64,000 bases of DNA from assembly GCF_014697075.1 (NCBI RefSeq), contig NZ_JACJRE010000014.1:80504-144503 (forward strand), in the 5' to 3' direction. The position numbers and the translations under genes are program-made. This stretch comes from Tolypothrix sp. FACHB-123 (GTDB lineage Bacteria; Cyanobacteriota; Cyanobacteriia; Cyanobacteriales; Nostocaceae). This document shows, piece after piece, positions 7,260 to 16,734 of the stretch. Below the pieces are notes generated by a model. It was given only the letters and a program-made list of their open reading frames with translations. It did not search any database and had not been told where the DNA came from. How positions within the stretch are numbered: position 1 is the first letter of the stretch; every line of letters begins with the position of its first letter.

Positions 7260-10238
7260 ATGAAGCCGCTAGGTAAAGTTTTACAACAGGCTGACCTCAT
7301 TTCATCTGAACAGTTAGAGATTGCTTTGCAAGAGCAGTCCCACATTACTGGATTGCGGCTTGGTGAAATTTTAGCGTTGCACGGATGGCTGAAACAAGAA
7401 ACGGCTGATTTTTTCTCTCAGCAGTGGCCGACTTTACTAGAGCAGAAAACAAAACAGCCTTTGGGAAAATATTTAGAAAAAGCTGGGCTGTTAAATCAGC
7501 AGCAAATCACCACTATTTTAGTGGAACAACAGCAGAAGAAACTCCGCTTTGGCGAATTAGCAGTACTTAAGGGTTGGTTGAAACCCACGACAATTAAATT
7601 TTTTTTGGAACATCTTGCTTTAGAGTCCCAATTACAGCAATATCTTACTCAGCAGGGCGCATCTCCAAGTTCACAAAGTCCAGTGCAGATCGCAAAGTTA
7701 AACTTAGAAATGGTACTACCACAGCAGAACAACTTAAAAGTCTCGAACCCTGTTGAGAATTCAGCTTTTGCTGCCAACTCCATAGAGCAGGAATCCGCAA
7801 GGTTAAGACTATTTAGCCGTAGTACTATCAAGCTATTTAAATTAGATGAGAAAGCTAGCAATCCAGAAGTTTTACTAGCAGAGGTGCTGGCTTGGACAGA
7901 TGGACAGCCGATTCTCACCCAAAAACTTTGTCGCTTATTGGCGGAATCAGAAGTTGAGATCGCCGCAGGTGCAGAAGCCGCAACAGTGCAGCAGCTAGTA
8001 GAAAATAGCCTAATTAAAAATTGGGAAACTCAAATTGCTGCTGAGCATTTGCAAGGAATTGGTGACAGTATAATTCACAATCAGCAATGCGATCCCTTAT
8101 CGCTGTTGGAATTATATCAACGAATTTGGCAAGCAGGCGAAATCAATAGCAATGATAGTCCAGAACAGGCAGAACTGTTGCGTTTAAGATTGGTAGTGCA
8201 GAAACAAAACCAGCTAAAAGTTGCTAACCGCATCTATCAAGCAGTTTTTGATCGCAATTGGATCGAGCAGGAATCAGTAAAAATAAAATTATTTAGCCGC
8301 AAAAATGCCGAATTAGACGCAAAAGCTAGCGATCCGGAGGTATTGCTGGCAGAAGTGGTAGCCTGGACAAACGAGCAACCGATTTTGACGCAAAAGCTTT
8401 GTCAATTACTGGCAGAGTCAGTAGTTCATCTCACCGCAGGTTCAGAAGTTGGAACAGTGCAACAACTGGTAGAAAATAGGCTGATTAACAATTGGGAAAC
8501 TCAAGTTGCCTCCGAACATTTGCAATACATCCGCGACAGTATAATTCACAATCAGCAATACGATCCCTTATCGCTGTTGGAATTATATCAACGAATTTGG
8601 CAAGAGGGTGCAGTCCCCACTAACGGCAGTTCTGCTCAGGCAGAATTGTTGCGTTTGGGATTAATTGTAGAACAACAAGATCAATTAAAAGTTGCCAACC
8701 GCATTTACCAAGCAGTTTTCGATCGCAATTGGATCGAGCAGGAATCAGTCAGGTTAAGATTATTTAGCCCCAGCAATATTAAATTATATAAATTAGACGA
8801 AAAGGCTGCTTGTCCTGAAATTGTCATTGCAGAAATATTGTCATGGACAGATGGACAACCGATTCTGACGCAAAAAATATGTCAAATACTGGCTGATTCA
8901 GATATTTTTATTGCCGCAGGTGCAGAAGCTGCAACAGTGCAACAGCTAGTAGAAAATAGTTTAATTAAAAATTGGGAAACTCAAGTTGCAGCTGAACATT
9001 TGCAAAGCATACACGAAAGTCTGATTCATAATCATCAGTGTGACTCCTTATTGCTGTTGGAATTGTATCAACAGATTTGGCAACAAGAAGAAATCCCCAA
9101 TGACGATCGCAGTCGCGAACAAGCAGAACTACTACGGATAGGATTGGTAATTCTCAAAAAAGACAAGCTAAAACTGGGGAACCGGATTTATCAAGCAGTT
9201 TTTAATCGCCATTGGGTAAAGTTGGAGTTAGAGAAAATTATTCGTGCGTCTTTGGCGCAAACAACTATATATAATCCCATACCAGCTACTCATACTTGGA
9301 CTGTCGGTAATACTGTTACTTCACCTGAACCGAAAGGAACTAAACGGTTCTTGGTGTTGCTAGCCATAGCTGGTTTAATGGTTTGCGGTTCTAGCGTCAT
9401 GGTTTTAGGTTTCAGTGTTTTTAGATGGTTACAAGTAGAGACAATTTTCAAACAAGGTAATGCTTTATTACAGCAAGGAAAGCATCAAGAAGCGATCGCA
9501 AAATATAACAAACTTTTAAAACTCGATAGCAACTACTACCAATCTTGGACTAATCGGGGTTATGCACTAGCGGGGCTAAAAGATTATAACCAGATGCTAG
9601 AATCCTGCACGACGGCAACTATCATCAACCCAGAAGCAGTTTATGCCTGGAATTGCCGAGGAGAAGCACTGTATAATTTGAAACAATCTGAAGAAGCGAT
9701 CGCCGCTTTTGATAAAGCAATCAGCTTTAACCCTAAAGATCCCGTGTTCTGGATTAATAAAACCGAAGCTTTAATTACGCTTAAACAACCTGATAAAGCC
9801 CTAGAGACGATTAATCAAGGAATCAAGTTATTAAAACAGATTTGGGAAACTGAACGCAAAGATGCAAATGCCAAAGAACTAGCTATTGGGTTGACTTATC
9901 AAGCCAGAGTGTTATTGCAAAAGCAAGAATATGAAGGCGCTCTCAAAGCTTACGAGCAAGCATTAAAATACAATCCTAACTACTTTATTGCCTTACGCGG
10001 TAAAGGAATTGCCTTGCAAAACTTAAAGCGAGACGATCAAGCGATCGCGCAATTTTACTCTTTGATTGAGCGTCCCCAGTTAACTAATAATGAAAAAGCT
10101 GAAGCTTGGTATTATTTGGGATTAAGCCTGTGTAAATTCGGACAAGCTCAAAGAGCGATCGCTGCTTTCGATCAAGCCCTAAAACTTAAACCAGATTACC
10201 CTGCCGCAGAACAAGGTAAAAGAGCTTGCCCTAGTTAA
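7260..10238 (+). CDS. Multidomain protein: two GspE-N-like modules, three AAA-associated repeats, TM, TPR
   Basis: 992 residues. Residues 1-62 and 66-125 are two copies of a module (LGKVLQQADLISSEQLEIAL; LGKYLEKAGLLNQQQITTIL) like the N-terminal domain of type II secretion/pilus ATPases. Residues about 178-655 hold three repeats of 157-160 residues (starts near 178, 338, 495), each with WT(D/N)xQPILTQKxC, then SLIKNWETQ and NRIYQAVF(D/N)R. In other cyanobacterial proteins this block follows an AAA-like NTPase domain; here no P-loop is present. A membrane segment (about 697-721) leads to TPR repeats (725-990). Topology suggests the repeats in the cytoplasm and the TPRs outside it. Function unknown; possibly a protein-interaction hub. 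Confidence 0.7.
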   Translation: MKPLGKVLQQADLISSEQLEIALQEQSHITGLRLGEILALHGWLKQETADFFSQQWPTLLEQKTKQPLGKYLEKAGLLNQQQITTILVEQQQKKLRFGELAVLKGWLKPTTIKFFLEHLALESQLQQYLTQQGASPSSQSPVQIAKLNLEMVLPQQNNLKVSNPVENSAFAANSIEQESARLRLFSRSTIKLFKLDEKASNPEVLLAEVLAWTDGQPILTQKLCRLLAESEVEIAAGAEAATVQQLVENSLIKNWETQIAAEHLQGIGDSIIHNQQCDPLSLLELYQRIWQAGEINSNDSPEQAELLRLRLVVQKQNQLKVANRIYQAVFDRNWIEQESVKIKLFSRKNAELDAKASDPEVLLAEVVAWTNEQPILTQKLCQLLAESVVHLTAGSEVGTVQQLVENRLINNWETQVASEHLQYIRDSIIHNQQYDPLSLLELYQRIWQEGAVPTNGSSAQAELLRLGLIVEQQDQLKVANRIYQAVFDRNWIEQESVRLRLFSPSNIKLYKLDEKAACPEIVIAEILSWTDGQPILTQKICQILADSDIFIAAGAEAATVQQLVENSLIKNWETQVAAEHLQSIHESLIHNHQCDSLLLLELYQQIWQQEEIPNDDRSREQAELLRIGLVILKKDKLKLGNRIYQAVFNRHWVKLELEKIIRASLAQTTIYNPIPATHTWTVGNTVTSPEPKGTKRFLVLLAIAGLMVCGSSVMVLGFSVFRWLQVETIFKQGNALLQQGKHQEAIAKYNKLLKLDSNYYQSWTNRGYALAGLKDYNQMLESCTTATIINPEAVYAWNCRGEALYNLKQSEEAIAAFDKAISFNPKDPVFWINKTEALITLKQPDKALETINQGIKLLKQIWETERKDANAKELAIGLTYQARVLLQKQEYEGALKAYEQALKYNPNYFIALRGKGIALQNLKRDDQAIAQFYSLIERPQLTNNEKAEAWYYLGLSLCKFGQAQRAIAAFDQALKLKPDYPAAEQGKRACPS

Positions 10239-10308
10239 ACAGAAGGGAAAGACAAAAAAGCCGAGAATGCAGCACCTTGCTTTTGCTCTGTCACCAAAAG
10301 CAGGGGTA

Positions 10309-10349
10309 CAGAGGAGGAAGAGAAAAATAATCTTTCTCTTCCTCCTCTG
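10309..10349. terminator. Long inverted repeat between convergent genes, likely two-way terminator
   Basis: Perfect 17-base arms CAGAGGAGGAAGAGAAA / TTTCTCTTCCTCCTCTG around a seven-base loop, midway between the ends of two converging genes. The arms end in A and T runs, so either transcript could terminate here. Confidence 0.65.
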
Positions 10350-10379
10350 CTAGTTACTCGCCCCATGCCCCATCTTTAG

Positions 10380-10898
10380 TTAAAATGGCCACCAAAAAGG
10401 CTTAGTCTCCGTATAAGTACGGCTAATAGTCCGGACATCGGGACGTTGTGCTTGTTTAAAATCCCTACCTAACATTTCATATAAAGCTTGAGAGGGGTTC
10501 TCAGATGATTTAAAACTAAATAATATTTCCGCACTATAGTGATCGCAACCGATGCCTCTGCGTTCTACAGCACAAACAACAGGTTGATTGTTTAGCTTAT
10601 CAGTCGTTAAATATTTGGAACTACCAGTCTCATAAAGATTCTGTAAAGTTTTAGCTGTATTTTCGCACTTTTGCCAAGCATCCGTAGGCGAGAAGTATTG
10701 TGGCAGAAAGTTTAAAATAGTGTAATCTTTGGTAGTTCCAGCTTGAACTAACGTCAAAATTACTGTTGGCGTACTGGCGTTAACCTTGCAAGAGACTTGG
10801 AAATCGTTGGCTTTGCTGGGCGCAGACATTGCTGCTATCGCACCCATAGCTAATATTGGAGTCATCCCTAGATTTACCCAAGACAGCCACTTATTCAT
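10380..10898 (-). CDS. COP23-domain exported protein
   Basis: 172 residues with an N-terminal signal peptide (about 1-30, NLGMTPILAMGAIAAMSAPSKA) and a domain matching the circadian-oscillating protein COP23 family of cyanobacteria: a FQVSCKV start, PTVILTL strand, WQKCENTAKTLQNLYETG helix and a VVCAVERRGIGCDHYS segment. Several cysteines in the mature part could pair as disulphides. Family members are peripheral membrane or exported proteins whose level cycles with the clock in some strains; no molecular activity is known. It is convergent with the multidomain TPR gene and divergent from the exoprotein gene. Confidence 0.75.
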   Translation of the reverse strand: MNKWLSWVNLGMTPILAMGAIAAMSAPSKANDFQVSCKVNASTPTVILTLVQAGTTKDYTILNFLPQYFSPTDAWQKCENTAKTLQNLYETGSSKYLTTDKLNNQPVVCAVERRGIGCDHYSAEILFSFKSSENPSQALYEMLGRDFKQAQRPDVRTISRTYTETKPFWWPF

Positions 10899-11043
10899 AT
10901 TGCTTCACTCCCTTTATTGACCAAAATTTAGGCTTGAATATACACTCAATAATATTATGATTATTTTTTAGTTAGATTTACTGAAATTAAACTAAAAAAA
11001 CATTTAAGTAATTTTTACGTGGGCTTCATTTCCCCTATGCATA

Positions 11044-14000
11044 ATGAAACAAATATCTCGCCAAATTGTCGCTACTGGTAGTGTTTATATTTGCTGTTTA
11101 ATTGCTAGTTTTTCTGCCACTGCACAAATATCTTCAGATACCACACTTCCTAATCCTAGTAATGTTACTCAAACTGGCACAAGCTTTGAAATTACCGGAG
11201 GAACGCAATTAGGTAGTAACCTTTTCCATAGCTTTCGAGACTTCACGGTTCCTGAGGGTGGTGAGGCTTTTTTTCACAACACAGCCAACGTAAATAATGT
11301 TACCAACATCTTTAGCCGAGTCACAGGTGGGTCAATTTCCCATATCAATGGACTTATCCGGGAAAACTATGGTGCTAATTTTATCCTGATCAATCCCAGT
11401 GGCATTAACTTTGGCTCCCAAGCCCAACTCAGGATTGGTGGCTCATTTTTGGCAAGTACAGCCAATAGCGTCAAATTTGCTGATGGTGCTGAATTTAGTG
11501 CCAGCAATTCAGCTTCCCCCCAACTAACTATTAGCGTGCCCATTGGCTTGCAATTTGGCCAGAACCCCCAAGGGATTCGCGTCCAAGGGAATGGACATAA
11601 CATAACTTTACAAAGCCCGATATTCTCACCCTTTACGATTGGGGATAGCACTGGACTCAAGGTGGAACCAGGAAAAACCCTAGCCTTGGTAGGCGGGAAC
11701 ATTAACTTTGAGGGTGGAACTGTTACAGCTAAAGGCGGACGCATTGATTTAGGTAGCGTAGCTGGAGGCTTGGTAAGTCTCGATTCTAATTCTCAAGGTT
11801 GGAATTTAGGCTATCAAGGAGTGACCTACTTTCAGGATATTTCCTTATCACAAAAAGCTTTAGCAGATACCAGTGGTATAGGTAGCGGCTCAATTCAGCT
11901 ACAAGGAAGAAATATTAGCATTAAGGATGGCTCAGTTGTCTTAATTCAAACTCTGGGTAATGAGTCAGCAGGTGGGATTAATGTTAAAGCGTCTGATTCC
12001 TTATCCTTAATCGGTACGACAGCTAACGGCCAAATTTCCAGCAACTTATTTACAGAAACTCTTGGCGGTGGTAGAAGCGGTAATATTACAGTTTCTACCC
12101 CCAACTTATTAATTCAAGATGGAGCGGCTATCTCTGCGGTTACCTACACCGCTGCGCCCGGTGGGAATATTGAGATCAACACAGTGGATTCTGTGAAAGT
12201 GTTGGGGTTCTCACCAGTTAACCCCAGCCGATTCAGTAATATTACAGGAGCAACTTTTGGGGCTGGTGATGCGGGAAGGTTGACTGTGTCAACACAACAG
12301 TTAACAGCACTTTCAGGGGGAAGTATTGCCTCGGTCACTGCTGGTACAGGCTCTGGTGGGAATGTGACGATCAATGCCGCGAAGTTGGTAGAACTGATCG
12401 GTGTCACGCCTGGTGTTTTCACCCCTAGCGCCGTGACAGCAGGTACTGGCGGCCCGGGTAGGGCTGGAAGTGTGACAATCAATACTCAGCGGTTGGTTGT
12501 TAAAGATGGCGGGAGAGTTGATGCTTCTACCTTAGCTAGTGGCACTGCTGGCAGCGTAATTATTAACGCAGAAGACGCTGTAGAAGTTAGTGGCACAGTT
12601 CCTGGCTCTGTGAATCCTAGCCTGATCGTGTCCTCAGCTAACATCGTTGATGAGAGCTTGCAACAGTTATTGCGAGTGCCCGCTGTGCCCAGTGGTGATT
12701 CAGGAGATGTGACGATTAACACTAGAAACTTGATGGTCACAGATGGCGCGCAACTGACCGTGAGGAATGATGGCACAGGGGATGCAGGAACACTAAGAGT
12801 GAATGCAGGCTCTATTTTGCTAAATAGTGCAGGGACGATTACGGCAGACAATAAAGGTGCTGGCTCTGGTGGGAACTTGATCATTGATACGGGTAAATTG
12901 ACGATTAGCGATCGCTCCTTCTTATCTGCATCTACTTTTGGTGATGGTACGGGAGGAGATATTAATATCCGTGCTACCGACGCAGTAGAAATAGTGGGTA
13001 CTGGATTTGCCCAGATGCAAGGCACTTTTCAAGTAGGAGCGCTGTTAGGTTCACTCCAGCCTACTGACAGAGGAACAGGCATTTTTATGAGCAATGCCGG
13101 TGCAGGTAGTTCTGGTAACCTCAATCTAGAAACTAGTTCCCTAGTTATGCGTAACGGAGCCATAATATTTAACCCAACATTTACTCAGGGGGTCGGTGGG
13201 GATCTAAATATCTTGGCCACCGATTTTATCCAAATCAATGGTTCTGCCATTCAAACAGGAAACGTCATTGGCAGTACGGGTACAGCAGGTGACATCAAAG
13301 TTGCTACCAAACAGTTATTCTTGGAAGATGGCGGTACTTTTGTCAGCGCCACCTTCGGTAACGGTCAAGGTGGAAGTATTGAAATTAACGCTGCTGATAG
13401 TATCCAAATACAGCGAACTCCACCAGGAGCCGCGTTACTAACGGGAATCTATACCAACACAACTTTTGGTACAGGACAGGGTGGTGATATTAGAATTGAC
13501 ACTGGCAATTTGTTTGTTGAAGACGGGGTGATTGGTAGTAATACAGGATCTTCCCTCCCTCCCAATATCGTCATTCCTTTAGGGGGTGCAGGAGGCGATG
13601 TTATTGTTAATGCTCGCGAATCTGTAGAAATTGCGGGAGTTTTACCCGATCCGAGATTTCCTAGTGGTTTGGGAACCACAGGCTTTAGTGCTTCCCGCTC
13701 AGGGGATTTAACGATTAATACCAAGAAATTGATTCTCCGGGATGGGGCAGATGCATCAACTGCTACCTTGGGTGCGGGGATAGGGGGAACTTTAACCGTT
13801 AACGCTTCCGAGTCGATTGAACTCAGTGGTACCACCATTGGGGATTTGACATTAGGGGGCATATCGGCGGCAGCGGGTCGCGCTACTTTACCAGAACTGA
13901 TAGCTACTGGGGCTTCTGGCGACATCAGAATTTTTACAGATAGCTTGATTGTCCGCGATGGGGCAAAAATTGATGTGCAAAGTTTAGGAACGGGAAATGC

Positions 14001-14712
14001 CGGCAATATGCAAGTTGTGGCTAACTCCATCTTTCTAGATAATCAAGGAGCTATATCCGCTGCTACTACCTCTGGTGAAGGTGGTAACATTTCCCTGCAA
14101 ACACGTTCTGTACTCATGCGTAATAACAGCCAGATATCTGCCACAGCGGGTGGTACTGGTAATGGTGGCAACATTGATATTACAGGCTTTAGCCCTGCCA
14201 ACTTTGTGGCGTTGCTGGAAGAAAGCAAGATTACTGCCGATGCGGTTGCGGGTAGGGGCGGAAATATCAGCATCAATACCAGAGGATTCTTTGTCTGTCC
14301 GACTTGCCAAATTAGTGCTAGTTCTCAACTCGGAATTGCAGGAGAAATCAGCATCACCACGCCAGAGGTAGAAAGTAACTTTGAAGTTGTGGATTTACCG
14401 CAACAGGTAGCAAAACCAGAACAAGTGGTAGCGCAAGCTTGTCGGGCAACAACAAGTCAAAACCGCAGTGAATTTACCATTACTGGACGTGGAGGTTTAC
14501 CACCTCGTCCTAGCGAACAGCTAAGTAGTGGTGCTTTATTTAGTTTTGAGCCTGCTGCTAGTGCAGCTACAGAGGTGCAGTCTACTTCCCAATTACCCCT
14601 ACCTGCAAGAGGGTGGTATGTGAATAAGCAAGGTGTGGTGGTTCTCGCCAGTCAATCGCCAAATTCGAGTCCTTATAATTCTGGGTTAACTTCATCTAAC
14701 TGTCAGCAATAA
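11044..14712 (+). CDS. Two-partner secretion exoprotein (TpsA), filamentous hemagglutinin type
   Basis: 1222 residues. A signal peptide (1-28, ending SATAQ) precedes the TPS domain (about 30-260) with the hallmark NPSGINFGSQAQLRIGGSF. The middle is a long right-handed beta-helix of weak repeats of the form GGxxxVxAxxxVxLxG / DGAxIxAxTxGxGxxG. The C-terminus carries CPTCQ (about 1083-1087), a TGRGGLPPRP signature (about 1147) and a final SNCQQ. Family members cross the inner membrane by Sec and the outer membrane through a TpsB pore and act as adhesins, toxins or surface proteins. A matching TpsB gene follows after 81 bases. No toxin domain is visible. Confidence 0.88.
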   Translation: MKQISRQIVATGSVYICCLIASFSATAQISSDTTLPNPSNVTQTGTSFEITGGTQLGSNLFHSFRDFTVPEGGEAFFHNTANVNNVTNIFSRVTGGSISHINGLIRENYGANFILINPSGINFGSQAQLRIGGSFLASTANSVKFADGAEFSASNSASPQLTISVPIGLQFGQNPQGIRVQGNGHNITLQSPIFSPFTIGDSTGLKVEPGKTLALVGGNINFEGGTVTAKGGRIDLGSVAGGLVSLDSNSQGWNLGYQGVTYFQDISLSQKALADTSGIGSGSIQLQGRNISIKDGSVVLIQTLGNESAGGINVKASDSLSLIGTTANGQISSNLFTETLGGGRSGNITVSTPNLLIQDGAAISAVTYTAAPGGNIEINTVDSVKVLGFSPVNPSRFSNITGATFGAGDAGRLTVSTQQLTALSGGSIASVTAGTGSGGNVTINAAKLVELIGVTPGVFTPSAVTAGTGGPGRAGSVTINTQRLVVKDGGRVDASTLASGTAGSVIINAEDAVEVSGTVPGSVNPSLIVSSANIVDESLQQLLRVPAVPSGDSGDVTINTRNLMVTDGAQLTVRNDGTGDAGTLRVNAGSILLNSAGTITADNKGAGSGGNLIIDTGKLTISDRSFLSASTFGDGTGGDINIRATDAVEIVGTGFAQMQGTFQVGALLGSLQPTDRGTGIFMSNAGAGSSGNLNLETSSLVMRNGAIIFNPTFTQGVGGDLNILATDFIQINGSAIQTGNVIGSTGTAGDIKVATKQLFLEDGGTFVSATFGNGQGGSIEINAADSIQIQRTPPGAALLTGIYTNTTFGTGQGGDIRIDTGNLFVEDGVIGSNTGSSLPPNIVIPLGGAGGDVIVNARESVEIAGVLPDPRFPSGLGTTGFSASRSGDLTINTKKLILRDGADASTATLGAGIGGTLTVNASESIELSGTTIGDLTLGGISAAAGRATLPELIATGASGDIRIFTDSLIVRDGAKIDVQSLGTGNAGNMQVVANSIFLDNQGAISAATTSGEGGNISLQTRSVLMRNNSQISATAGGTGNGGNIDITGFSPANFVALLEESKITADAVAGRGGNISINTRGFFVCPTCQISASSQLGIAGEISITTPEVESNFEVVDLPQQVAKPEQVVAQACRATTSQNRSEFTITGRGGLPPRPSEQLSSGALFSFEPAASAATEVQSTSQLPLPARGWYVNKQGVVVLASQSPNSSPYNSGLTSSNCQQ

Positions 14713-14793
14713 AATGATTGGATCTGATGGTTTTAGGGAGATTTTCCCAGAAATGAAGTAAATTTTTGATGTCACGCAGAGTCGCAGAGGAGA

Positions 14794-16563
14794 ATGCAAG
14801 ATCCTAGTCTAAAAATTACTGTGGGAACTAATGTTTGGCAACAGAGAATTAATTTATCTCCTTGTTTCAGCTTGATACTGCTGTTGTATCTGCTGTATTA
14901 CACCAACTCTGCTTCCGCCCAGTCGATTAATCCGGTGACGCCTAAGCCGCCAGAACAAACCCCACCTAATCCCTTACCGCCAACAAGTCCACCAATTCAA
15001 ATTCCATCTACACCACCGCCTACCCCTGATGAAGTTTTAGATATTCCTGGAACCATTACTGTGCAGCGGTTCGAGTTTGTGGGAAATACAGCATTTAGTC
15101 AAGGGGAGTTAAATTCTGCGATCGCTAATTTTACTGGCAAACCAATTACTTTTGCCGAACTGCTGAAAGCCGCTAATCAAATCACCGAATTGTATGTGCA
15201 AAGGGGATATATTACCTCTGGTGCTTACATCCCAGCACAGGAATTTCGCTCTGGGGTGATTAAAGTTCAAGTAGTAGAAGGTGGGTTGTCAGATATTCAA
15301 GTCAATGTCATCAAAGGACGGCTGAACCCTGATTATGTCCGCAGTCGGATTGCGATCGCAACTAATAAACCACTAAATATCAACCGTCTCCAAGAAGCGT
15401 TGCAACTGCTGCAACTCAATCCCTTAATTGAAAGCTTAGATGCAGAACTCACCGCTGGAACTAGGCCTGGTGTAAATGCACTGACAGTCACCGTCAGGGG
15501 GGCGAAAACTTTTAGCGCCCAACTCAATCTGAATAATAATCGCAACCCCAGCGTTGGCAGTTTAGAACGTAGTATCGCCATATCAGAAGCTAGTCTTTTA
15601 GGATTAGGCGATCGCTTTAATTTTACTTACAAAAATACCGATGGTAGCAATAGCTTTGAAGGCGGTTATACCTTGCCAGTCAATGCCCGTAATGGCAGTA
15701 TTGGTTTTAACTATCGGATTAGTAACAACAAAATTATCGAACCGCCGTTTAATGAGTTGGATATCGCCGTAGATTCCCGTGAGTTTGAACTTTCTTTTCG
15801 TCAACCCATTCTGCAAAGAGCCACTCCAGATCTTAGCCAAGAACTGACATTAAGTTTCACCGCCGCTAGAAGGGAAAGTAATTCTTCTATTCAAGGCGTG
15901 AATTTTCCCTTATTTCCTGGAGCCGACAACCAAGGAGAAACAAGATTATCAGCATTGAGTTTTGCTCAAGAATGGCTACAACGAAGTCGCCAAGAAGTCT
16001 TCGCCGCCCGTTCCGAATTTAACTTGGGAATTGGAGCCTTTAACGCCACCGTTAATAACAGCGAACCAGACAGCCGTTATTTTCTTTGGCGAGGACAACT
16101 GATATATTTACGCCTTCTCGCTCAGCCAAAAACCCAAACTGCGATTGCGCCTACTTTGTTGTTGCGTTCCAATGTACAATTGGCGACTACCTCTTTACTT
16201 TCCCTAGAACAATTTAGCTTGGGAGGTCAAGGAACAGTAAGGGGTTATCGCCAAGACGCTTTACTTAGCGATAATGGCTTTTTTGCTTCCGCAGAACTGC
16301 GATTACCCATCGCCAACTTCCCCCAAGTCAAAGGAACTTTACAAGTCGCCCCATTTATTGATTTTGGCACTGTTTGGAATACAGGCAGAGAAAATTCCCA
16401 GCCCAATACCTTAGTAGGTACGGGATTGGGGCTGCTATGGCAAATGGGCGAGCAATTTACAGCACGCTTCGATTGGGGCATACCATTGGTAAATCTTGAT
16501 ACCAACAAACGGACATGGCAAGACAACGGTTTATATTTTCAGTTGGAGTATAAAGCGTTTTGA
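14794..16563 (+). CDS. TpsB outer-membrane transporter (ShlB/FhaC/HecB family)
   Basis: 589 residues: signal peptide (about 1-43, ending ASAQS), a Pro-rich linker (46-70), POTRA domains (about 74-225, VQRFEFVGNTAFSQGEL onward) and a 16-strand beta barrel (about 230-589). The barrel has the VRGYR motif (GGQGTVRGYRQDALLS) typical of the loop-6 tip in Omp85-type transporters, and ends in an aromatic LEYKAF strand. It should secrete the exoprotein encoded just upstream and may also serve the second exoprotein (22149-25151), which has no partner pore beside it. Confidence 0.9.
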   Translation: MQDPSLKITVGTNVWQQRINLSPCFSLILLLYLLYYTNSASAQSINPVTPKPPEQTPPNPLPPTSPPIQIPSTPPPTPDEVLDIPGTITVQRFEFVGNTAFSQGELNSAIANFTGKPITFAELLKAANQITELYVQRGYITSGAYIPAQEFRSGVIKVQVVEGGLSDIQVNVIKGRLNPDYVRSRIAIATNKPLNINRLQEALQLLQLNPLIESLDAELTAGTRPGVNALTVTVRGAKTFSAQLNLNNNRNPSVGSLERSIAISEASLLGLGDRFNFTYKNTDGSNSFEGGYTLPVNARNGSIGFNYRISNNKIIEPPFNELDIAVDSREFELSFRQPILQRATPDLSQELTLSFTAARRESNSSIQGVNFPLFPGADNQGETRLSALSFAQEWLQRSRQEVFAARSEFNLGIGAFNATVNNSEPDSRYFLWRGQLIYLRLLAQPKTQTAIAPTLLLRSNVQLATTSLLSLEQFSLGGQGTVRGYRQDALLSDNGFFASAELRLPIANFPQVKGTLQVAPFIDFGTVWNTGRENSQPNTLVGTGLGLLWQMGEQFTARFDWGIPLVNLDTNKRTWQDNGLYFQLEYKAF

Positions 16564-16690
16564 TACTAGGGGCTAGCGATGAAAAGAAATGAGGGACTGT
16601 AGTGTGAGCGTCTCGCTCACGCGGGCAAGATGCCCGCACTACCAAAAAAATTGACAGAATACTAGGGGCTAGCAATGAGAGCAAATGAGA
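16561..16690. repeat. Double-hairpin repeat bracketed by direct repeats
   Basis: Two adjacent perfect hairpins, GTGAGCG-TCT-CGCTCAC (16604-16620) and GCGGGCA-AGA-TGCCCGC (16621-16637), lie between two near-identical copies of about 31 bases starting ATACTAGGGGCTAGC (near 16563 and 16660). This is the form of a REP/MITE-like dispersed element with a duplicated flank. It follows the tpsB stop codon and could also end or protect the transcript. Confidence 0.6.
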
Positions 16691-16692
16691 AA

Positions 16693-16727
16693 GACAACTG
16701 ACAACCGACAACTGACAACTGACTATT
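16693..16727. repeat. STRR heptamer array, five units
   Basis: Five tandem seven-base units of the form GACAACT with single-base variants, a short tandemly repeated repetitive sequence typical of heterocystous cyanobacteria. It sits just before the start of the CHAT gene. Confidence 0.8.
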
Positions 16728-16734
16728 AACAAAT

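Noticed and set aside
11367-14371. Several 60-190 residue frames opposite or alongside the first exoprotein gene
   Set aside because: They are shadows of its repetitive GC-richer coding sequence; the main frame has a signal peptide and TPS domain, the others have no motif or start signal.
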